The position numbers and the translations under genes are program-made. Positions 55,401 to 64,000 of a stretch of 64,000 bases of DNA are shown here, in pieces (position 1 is the stretch's first letter; the number at the start of each line of letters is the position of its first letter). The notes beneath the pieces were generated by a model. It was given only the letters and a program-made list of their open reading frames with translations, was not told the DNA's origin and did not search any database. The stretch comes from Onchocerca volvulus (Eukaryota; Nematoda; Chromadorea; Rhabditida; Onchocercidae): NCBI GenBank assembly GCA_000499405.2, contig HG738138.1:17343119-17407118 (forward strand), given 5' to 3'.

Positions 55401-58211
55401 AGTTACTGAAATCTTTGAAAAGAAGAAATTGATCAAGATGTTTTCTTGAGGAGCGTTTTAAACTATTATTTCGAAATTTTAAGATCTAAAAATCAAAAAC
55501 TTTTTCCAGTTGTTCAAATCTATTGAAAAGTTGGACATTTTGTGAACATATTACAAGTCGACCATCATTTGGCCTAGGAAAACGACGATGTACGAGGATT
55601 TCAACAACGTTTGGTAATAACAAAAGACAGCAGCAAGAACAACATGATGAGAACGAACAACAACAACTGCAACAATCTACAGCAAAATTACCTCTGCTCA
55701 TTTACATGGGACAGAATTCTCCATCTAATTCTTACCTGCCTCTCTTAGTACCGAATGTACCAAATGACAGTAATTGGCATACGGAGGTAATTTAAGCTTT
55801 TGTTTCTTTTTTTTTTTCGCCTTTTTTTTTTTTAAATAATTCGGGTTTTTCTCAAAAATCTTTGAAAGAGAAACGGTCATATGGCATTTCCTTCTGGCAA
55901 TACCGTGGCAAACCGCTGCATTTATTAATGATGTAAAAGCATTCAAATTTTCCGTCTTTGATATTTATGTAATTTGCAAGACTAATTTATACTTTAAAAA
56001 AGAGTAAGCAAATAATAAGTTCATTTGGCATCATTGTGTCACACATTATATACTAAACATATTCATTGTGAATCGTGAATAGAAGGCTTTTTTCAAAGAA
56101 TCAGAATCGACAATTTATCACATTTGTTAAGACTGCTGAAATTTTTCTGATCAAGAATCAGCAACAGAAATCTCTTATATTATAGGAGCGACAGAACAGT
56201 TTTGCTTATGAATGTATGCATTAAAAAATAGGAATGAAAAAAGCGAAATATAATATAACAGTAGCAAGTAATATTTTCAAAAATTATACATTTATTAAAA
56301 AGGAATTCATTGTTTAAAATTATATGATGTAGCAATTGCGATATTTCTTCCATACACCGAAATGTTATTTTTCGAGATATTTGTTGACTATTAAGTGTCA
56401 AATTGCAAAAACATAAATCATTTTTATATTTTTAAACTCGTATGAATTAATAAAAATTTTTCGTCTGTCAGTTGGCAGCAACATACAGAGCGAAAATTAG
56501 ATCAGCAAATTACTTTTAAGTGAAGCGATGATGTCCAACGTCCATGCGTTTCTGAATTCGCTTTTATTATTTTCGCATATATAAAAAATTACAATATACA
56601 TACTCTCAACTGCTTATTGTTTAAATTACTGGAATAAAATAGTTGCTGCTCAATTTCTTCAAGTCTGCAGGATCACGATGAACGAAAGCGACGTGAACAT
56701 ACACCGTCACAGTTATTATGCGAACGAATGGCGAAATACTTCCATGAAGCGGATATTCATTTCTTGAGATTGACCGACATGCGATTTACGGACCGTTTCG
56801 TAGATCGCCTTCTAGAAGCTTTTGAAACATGTAAAATACGATGTAAAAAAGTGGAAATAAGCATGTGCAAGCTAAATTATGTGTCTCCAAAAAAGTAAGT
56901 CTTTTTTTTCCTTTTTTTGTTAAAATATTTAAAGTTTTAACTAGAATGAACATTTACATTAGTTCCGTTTCAGTTCAAATCTTAGTCGAATATGTCGTAT
57001 AGTATTACGAAAATAAGCGGTCCTTCGGTAAAGTAATCAAGTTTTTTCAGAATTTTTCTTCCAATTTAGCTAAAATTATGGAGAATAATTGTTGTAGCTT
57101 AAATAATAAGTGACAAAAAAAGAGCATATGTTTGAATTTAGATTCGATACTTTTTATCGGTATAAAAATTATCAAATTAATGAGTAGTTCGGGATCACCA
57201 TACCATTCAACTTGCAATCAGATGCCTATGGATTATTATTATTATTGTTACAGGGCAAATTAATAAATGCGATCTATTAAAGAAATACTGAGCACAAAAC
57301 TACTTTCAAGCGAATGATTTAATAAACATTAAAATATCGGGTGGACGAATGAAATATTCAATTTTCGATTTAATTCTAGTTCCAATAAATTTCAGGTTCC
57401 ACCAGTTGCTTCAACTGATTGAATGTCAGAACTTATCACTCATTTGGTTGCGCGGTAATCATGGACATGTAAATAGTTCTCGAGAGTTTCTTTCTGAATT
57501 TCTTGGCCTTAGTTTTTTGAGTATTTTTGCTGTTACACCTCCAACAACCATTGGCGATGATGAATTCCTGGCTGATTTTCTTGAAGGCAAAGTTACAAAA
57601 TGTTTGGAAGAAACGGTGCTCCGAATAGATAATAGTTCAATCACTACAAACGGAATTTGCCGAGCTATTGATGTTAGTAATTTAGATTTTTCTTTGCAAA
57701 AGGAATTGTTACTTTGCATCTATAAATTACTGAAAATAGCGGAAATTTAGTTACTTGAAGTTAATTTCGGCTCTAAGTTAAATTACTATATTCCGTTGAA
57801 ATATACTAATAAATCAATTATCCGTGATTTTTTCCATCTTTATCCTAACATACTTCTGTATCTACTATTGCATACCTATATGAAATTATTCATTCATTTT
57901 ATACAAAATAAATCATAGTTTTCTATATTTTTGATAAATTTTATTGATTTCAAAAATTTCAGTTTCAAAGTTTTCATATTCATAAATTTTAGAAATGGAA
58001 ACAAACCAGTACGCGTTGTATTCTGAATCTTTGTGTGGGCTCGGAACATATTGATATTGATGAACTCTTGAGGCACTTATCGTTAAATCAAAGTAAGCCA
58101 CGACAGGGTGCATTCCGCATAGCTCATCCACAATTGCCCGATGAGGCTCTTTTGCTGTGGGATGATAAAGATGGTATACATATAGCTAGCAATGGGAAAC
58201 CGATTTCCTGA
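52418..58211 (+). CDS. F-box protein, 470 residues
   Basis: Seven exons (52418-52444, 53447-53614, 53930-54150, 55510-55786, 56671-56894, 57396-57672, 57993-58211) agree in phase throughout. An N-terminal Ser/Thr-rich stretch (residues 10-65) precedes an F-box at about 74-112, visible as LPPEILLHILKHL followed by CRFVCKRWKEMID. F-boxes bind Skp1 and make the protein a substrate adaptor of an SCF ubiquitin ligase. Exon 4 adds a basic segment and a Gln-rich stretch (RQQQEQHDENEQQQLQQ). The C-terminal half has Leu-rich helical segments (FLRLTDMRFTDRFVDRLL) but no WD40, FBA or clear leucine-rich repeats, so the substrate domain is not identified. Intron 3 is 1,359 nt and intron 1 is 1,002 nt. Reading through the GTTAGT donor after 57672 would give a shorter end at 57750. 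Confidence 0.88.
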
Positions 58212-59460
58212 CCGAGAAATCGTTAATGAATGATACTGTATCCAAATATTTCATTTGGACGATATAGAAGTTTGTGATTATTCCTGACTGTCTAAAAAAA
58301 TAATCAGCTTGTTATTTTAAAAAAGTACAAGTAAAATGAATAGGCAAAAATAATTTTGAGCGCAAATTTTTTGCATCTACAATAAATCTGGCGAAATGTA
58401 TTTAAGCAATCATTCCTTAGCTTTTAGAATTTAAATTTTTAATTTACTTCGATCCACTAAGCGAACAAATTATGAAATTATTGCAATAAGCAGTTAAATA
58501 CTAAAATCTGTATATCCTATCATGATCCAACTAGCCATCATTTTGCCGAATACTTTTGATGAAAAAAGTGGGATATCATGCATTATTTTATGTTTGAACT
58601 TATATTTATGTTTAAACTTAGAAAATTAAATTAAGTTTTACTTAAAGTAACGAATATAGCAATGTAGTCTTATTGAATCAGTAATGAAAATGCGTAAATT
58701 GCAAAAGTAGAAATTAAATTGATTTAATTTTCTCTTGTCATCGGTCGATCATTTGTGTATTTGTTCATTCGCTAAGATTTGTTTGCTTATTGTCATAACT
58801 TGTTGATTATGCATGATCTTCCGATCCATTGAACTAACATATATTTTCATATCATTGAAAAAATATGTAATGTTCTTATTATACGTCAAAAATTACTTTT
58901 GATGTATCTCTCTGAAAACCTAATACAGCTGTGATTAGGTGATCTTTTTTTTTTTTTTGATCGGATAATTATTATTATTATTATTAAAATTATCACTATA
59001 AAGATGAAACATAATGTTTGCGTGATCGAACACATATTTCGAACATATGGAGCATATTATTTGAATGCTAGTTGAAGAATTCAAAAGTTGGTAAAATATC
59101 CTTTATGGTAAATAGTAAAGGAGATTCGGATGGAGTTTTTTTGGAAATTGTTATCGAATTCTCAGCTCACATCAAGACCTACTAACTAATAAGTAAGATT
59201 CTCTATTTTTTTTTTAATCTCCCAGATATATCGTCATCAATACCTAATTCATTCTTACATATTCCATCTATTTTATCGTGAAGTATTTTTATTAAAAAAA
59301 AAAATTTAGTTAAAAGTTTTGAAAATTACAGGATGTTTGATTCGAACTTGAACTTGATTCGTACTAGCTTTTTTATAAAATTTCAATCATTACCACGCAA
59401 ATTGAGTGAGACTTCAATATATTAAAAGAGCAGTTTCAAATGATCGATAATTTGTATGGA
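58212..59460. other. Non-coding interval
   Basis: 3' region of the F-box gene and AT-rich DNA with an (ATT)n tract at 58968-58986. No gene is supported. Confidence 0.5.
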
Positions 59461-59466
59461 TAAAGT

Positions 59467-60118
59467 ATGAGTGAAAATGAAATTTGCGTGTCGAATGTTG
59501 CATTTCTCTCAAATGTCGCATTAAAGAATTTTTATGACTTCAGAAGGATATGGAGTTCGACAGTTAATTTAAGTTTGATAATAACTCGAATTCTTTTTCT
59601 GAATTTGAATTTTCTGGTTTGAACATTGAACATACAGACATATGCATACCATGCTAAAATCTTATATAAATAGTTCTACTCTAATTAAAGAATATCAGGT
59701 CTACTTCTGCTGCTGATCCAACAACTCGTACTGTTGATTCCTCAGCCATATATTGCCGTCATTTTGCATTTTTTTTTTTTTTTTTCGTAAACTTTAGGTG
59801 TCGGAACAATCTCGTTACCGGTACTGCTAGATACCACAACGACAATGAAAAATTGCTTTCGTGAACTGAAAAATGAATTTTTTTTTCTGAAATAAATGAT
59901 TAAACATTTACCGAACATCAACACTGATCTCTACAACTTGACATGTTTCGTGAAAAAACTTATCTTCAGGTTAGGAACATTTGTTCCTGGAAGACAAACC
60001 GCAGCATAAATTATTGGCTTTTCTGAGAGAGCTTTATTACAGTGTCGGCAAAGATGCAAATTTTCTGAAATTTCAAAATTTAAGGATTTTCTTGCCATTG
60101 GCTAAACAGCTTCAATAG
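59467..60118 (+). CDS. Weak candidate multi-exon gene
   Basis: ATG at 59467 opens 51 codons (MSENEICVSNVAFLSN...). A frame after CTTCAGGTTAG (59975-60118) gives 47 codons ending at TAG, with helical residues (HKLLAFLRELYYSVGKD). A short exon near 59715-59755 may lie between. Phases between the first and later exons could not be reconciled, so these may be separate or decayed pieces. Confidence 0.2.
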
Positions 60119-60119
60119 T

Positions 60120-62014
60120 GCCTTAGCGAACAATAAAGTGAAATTGAACATTTGCAATTCAGTAAATTATAATTATGCATGATAACTATTATGAAATTTG
60201 ACACCAATTAGATCCATTTCAATTTCAATCGCTTTAATTCAGCTCATTTTGATCTTGTTAAATCCAGTTTTATTCAATTTAGTCTTAGCTTATTTATTTT
60301 CAATCCAATTTTTTTTGTATTTCGTTTCCCACTTTAAAAAAGATTGCGTCGTTTTTTTACGGAATAAAATCTGCGTTACATACAATTTTGTTGGTAGGTT
60401 TATATTAATGATTGATTTATTTAAATAAATAATAGAACTTTGGGACATTTCATCAGACGTCATCATTCTTCGTTTCCTTGCACTTAAAAATTTAGAAAAG
60501 AACTTCATTACTAATACAGTTTGGAATGAATGAGCCTAAAAAGACAAAAAACGTCAAAAAAAGTGACATTGGAAGTATACAAAATACAAATTGCCTTTTC
60601 TATGTTCAAATCATGTTTGTTCACCTGTTTACCTGATGAATCAGTCGTTTTTTAAATTAATATATTAGTTACAATTGATTTTCGATCTTACTCGGCTAAT
60701 AAGTTAATTTGATCACTTCTTATTTACTTAATTAATGTATTGCTGGTGTAAAGATTCATTCGTTTATTGATTTGCATTAATTCATATATTGTTATGCTGT
60801 CTTTTAAACAAATTTATTTTTCAGTAAAACTATCTGGCTAAAAGAAACTATTTAATGCATAGTACGAAATAGTTTAAAATCGTTTCAAACATTACAAATA
60901 TTTTCACGATGTCACACTAGATAAGATTTTTCATCGCTATTGATACTGTAATTTCATCAATTTATATTTGCTCACTAAAGATAAAAATTCCTTGTTTTGC
61001 TACAGTGATGAAAGAAATATGTCGTTGGGTGTTGATTATTTGTTTTTTTTTTTTTTTTTTTTTGTTTGATAATCATCACAATGATGAAGAAAAATAGAGA
61101 GAATTTGTTGCATTTATCACTTTTATATCAAAAAACCAGCAGCCATTTCTTGCTCAATTTAATTTTTTTCTAAAATATTTTGCCTTCCATTTCTTAATTA
61201 CTGAAATAGAAAATAATAGTTGATGAAGATATCGACAAATGCTTGAATTTTCAATACTGTGTTCTGTCATTGAATTCACTTTATTATGCAAACTTATTGC
61301 ATTCCTTTCAAGAAGTTCTATTCAAAAAAAAAAAAAAGAGAACTACCATGCCATTCGGAATCAGTAGGACACTGACCATTCAACTGATAACGATAGTAAG
61401 AGCATTACAAAATTCTCTTCCCGACCAAAAACTATCGAATCTTTTGGCTGGTAGTTTATGGTCAGTAAAAGAATGAATGTTTCAGTTAAATTATTTTTGC
61501 AATTTAGCGTATTTCTCAGTTATTTGGATTTGTTAGTATTATTATACATCATTAAGTAATACTCCATGAAGGTGACAATACTGTAATGGATCATATCATT
61601 ATTACCAGTAGTAATACGATTCTCGAGTAAGCAGAATTCAAAGTTGGCTGAAAGATGAAAAGAAGTAACAGATGGCAGAGCGTATGATCATATTCGAGGA
61701 TAATTATGCTGGGCCCATATGTCCAGGACTAACTGTCCTTCAGTCCATCCTCTGATATCATTTGTTGATGTACAGCAGCTATAGATTTAGATAATTGATA
61801 TATATATTTATATAATTAAATTATTTCGTAATTTTTTTCCTTTTATACATATGATTAAAAGTATTTAATCAAAAAGATTTGCTAATTCTTTTCCAGAAAT
61901 AATTTTAGTGCTCTTATTAGCATTATCAATTGGATAATCAGTGATTTGTTGATGCTTCCAAAAATATATAATAATGATTCTTTTTGCAGTTTTATTTTTT
62001 AGTTGCGATAGATT

Positions 62015-62055
<41 letters not shown>

Positions 62056-62345
62056 AAAGAAAGAAATTTTAATTCCTTTTGAACGGAAACATTTTTAAAA
62101 TGAAGTTGAACACATTTTCACTAAATTAAGCTTTCCATAAACTAAATCTGTACTTTTAGAATTTTTAAATTAAAAAATTTTCATTGAGAGGAAAAAAATA
62201 ACAGATATAAGTACTTTTATCCAAAGAAACCAAGCACAGAAGAAAAAAAAAAGAAAAGGAAAAGTAATAAAGTCGTTTACAACATTTGATGGAATCATTT
62301 CATGCAATCACTCTTATGTAGAAATAGAAAGGAATGAAGAACGGA
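60120..62345. other. Non-coding interval
   Basis: AT-rich, with poly-T runs at about 61041-61063 and 62019-62048. A short frame near 61346-61476 and a GC-richer patch near 61660-61750 have no splice support. Confidence 0.45.
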
Positions 62346-62348
62346 TCT

Positions 62349-62509
62349 TCAATCATTGCTGCCGTGGTAACTACCGTCTCGATCACCTGTATATCTATTG
62401 CTTGGATTCTGGTATGTCTGACCTTTTCGTCCGAATTGAGTGATGTAACAGCTGTTATCATCTAGCTGAGATAACAATCTATGGAACGGGGCCAAATGTG
62501 GATAGATCG
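62349..62509 (-). CDS. Candidate terminal exon of a minus-strand gene
   Basis: After CTTTTTTTAG, 53 codons are open to TGA, entered in phase 1. The product is hydrophilic and unlike the surrounding AT-rich translation (IYPHLAPFHRLLSQLDD, then ITQFGRKGQTYQNPSN and a Gly/Asp-rich end). An upstream exon ending at a GTATGA donor (62645) is possible: in phase 1 its frame reads YGQEDHRDIELG, but its acceptor is weak. No family is recognised. Confidence 0.3.
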
Positions 62510-63250
62510 CTAAAAAAAGTTTACGTTATCAGCTATTAAAGCATTTTTTTATTAATACTTTACTAATTAATCTCATTAGATTTATTGATTTACTAAATTT
62601 TGCAATAGCCTGGAGAAAATTATTCGAAACCAACTTTTCTCATACCCAACTCGATATCTCGGTGGTCTTCTTGACCATACTTTCGCAAACATCAATTTAG
62701 CAATAGCTAATAGCCTTAACTTTCCTTTTAATAACTGCCGCAATTTCTATGACCACCTAATTCCTCAACTTTCCTTTCCATTATCACATTACTTTTCTAA
62801 TTTCTACCAATCTTCCCCCTCTCTTTAAATATTCATACCATTCTTCTCTTCATCACCGCCTTAATTTCATGATATAACGGCGGGCGTAACACTTTATCTG
62901 ATCAATCCCATCAAACTCTGCCCCTCTCTATTTTCATACATTCTGATCTGAACAATCTTTATTTCTCCTCAAATACGTTCTCTCTGTTGCTCGACATCTC
63001 AGAGAGGGTAAGGTCATGAGATCAGTTTCCTCAAGATTTTCGAACATAAACATGATCATGTAGTAACGGTCAGTTGCTCAATTTGCCAATACGTTTCTGG
63101 AATGTTGTCCGGTAAGAATGCGACATTCTCGAAACTCCCTGTTATGTGTGCTCTTCCGAGGACGGTATGTTTTCATCTCATTTCTAAAAATTTCGTTTTC
63201 TTTTTTTCAAATATTCTAGGTTTCTTATTAAGCACAATTTGAAAACAGTA

Positions 63251-64000
63251 ATGTCGAGTGCTGCATTCAGGTATTTCTCCTGCATTCAGGTATTTCTCTT
63301 TTTTACACCAAGCAAATGTTGCGAATTGGCGAATTCTACCTCAGCATCATCCGAACCTCTCTTTGTCCGAAGGCCATGCCGGCAGAATTGCGAGTTAGTT
63401 ATTTATCACTTCTTTAGTTATTCACTTAAGTATTCCTTTCTTTTTACATATCAATACCCTACTGATTACCGTAGAATATAACTGAGGAAGAAGAATACTG
63501 CACGATAATGCATTGGGATAACGAAGGACTCGATAATACACTTACAGTTGTATGACTGAAACTTATTGTTTCATAATTTAGCATTGCAATGATGCTTTTC
63601 TCACATATTCATAGAAATCAGTGAAGAATATTTTGCAGCTTTATTTTAATTTCGTTCCATTTCTTTAAAAGAATTGAGTTTGTAAGGGTTAATTTTAGAT
63701 AATTATAAATGGGTGAATGAAGTTGAGAGCCATTGAAACTTGATCTGTAAGTTTGGTCGAAAAAAATATTAGCATTTTTTGCGTTACTGACATGCGGCTT
63801 CGTCTGTCATAGACATGAAACATGACTGAGAGATGTGCTATTTTGAATGACTGAATAAGGAGAATAACTCATTGTAGTTTATGTTAAGTTTATGCAGAAA
63901 TAGTTTGTAGTACTTTATGGAGGGCATTTACTTTAAGCTATATATCTTTTTCAGATTTCATTTTGTGGAATCAATACCTGAAAATATGACTTATCCTGCT
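63251..64000 (+). CDS. Candidate extracellular protein or receptor, 5' part (partial)
   Basis: A strong acceptor (TTTTTTTCAAATATTCTAG, 63219) is followed by ATG at 63251 and a hydrophobic start, then a Cys-rich region (PSKCCELANSTSASS, RRPCRQNCEL) to about 63397. A second exon, 63475-63546, reads NITEEEEYCTIMHWDNEG in phase 0. A further exon begins at 63955 after ATATCTTTTTCAG and leaves the window (VESIPENMTYP). At least one middle exon is not found. Three N-glycosylation sequons (NST, NIT, NMT) and the Cys suggest an ectodomain. The YCxxxxWDN pattern loosely recalls TGF-beta-type receptor ectodomains; that is only a guess. A GTATGT donor at 63165 may belong to an upstream exon. Confidence 0.3.
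63261..63298. repeat. Perfect 19-bp tandem duplication
   Basis: Two adjacent exact copies of ctgcattcaggtatttctc (63261-63279 and 63280-63298), inside the putative signal-peptide exon. Confidence 0.85.

Noticed and set aside
62335..62452. Plus-strand frame starting MKNGSSIIAAVV, like a cuticle-collagen N-terminus
   Set aside because: No Gly-X-Y repeat or second exon follows, and the minus strand carries a better open exon with a consensus acceptor.

Overview
The window looks like nuclear DNA of a parasitic nematode, most likely a filarial worm. This is inferred, and the species cannot be named from the sequence. The DNA is strongly AT-rich with long poly-A/poly-T runs. Genes are split into many short exons, and most introns end in a T-rich tract plus TTTCAG. 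Several start codons lie 0-15 nt after a splice acceptor with no coding exon before it, which is the signature of spliced-leader trans-splicing. There is no bacterial, viral or plasmid signature, no CRISPR array, and no tRNA or rRNA gene I can support.

Layout. Positions 217-399 (minus) hold the first exon of a tetraspanin that runs off the left edge. After about 5.7 kb of non-coding DNA, 6121-13051 (plus) encodes a 16-exon, 791-residue protein built from repeated modules; I do not recognise its family. Positions 14574-17243 (minus) are a complete eIF5 gene, and 17741-18314 (minus) a small unknown gene. Positions 24181-25389 (plus) encode a secreted phospholipase A2 with Lys in place of the calcium-binding Asp. 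Positions 27283-32481 (plus) are a complete Polo-like kinase gene with a near-perfect hairpin in its longest intron. A four-exon gene for a small membrane protein follows at 33116-33633. From 34 to 52 kb the window is mostly non-coding, with weak gene candidates and one probable pseudogene (41.5-42.1 kb). Positions 52418-58211 (plus) encode an F-box protein. The last 6 kb hold further candidates, including an extracellular-type gene that continues past the right edge.

The firm genes are ordinary cell machinery: translation initiation (eIF5), mitosis (PLK), ubiquitin-ligase adaptor (F-box), membrane organisation (tetraspanin) and a secreted lipase-fold protein. They lie on both strands with separate promoters or leader acceptors and show no functional cluster.

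All exon models were built by eye from frame, splice consensus and phase agreement. The large models keep phase through every exon and, for eIF5 and PLK, match the known family along the whole length. The small genes rest only on open frames and phase-compatible splice sites, so their confidence is set low.
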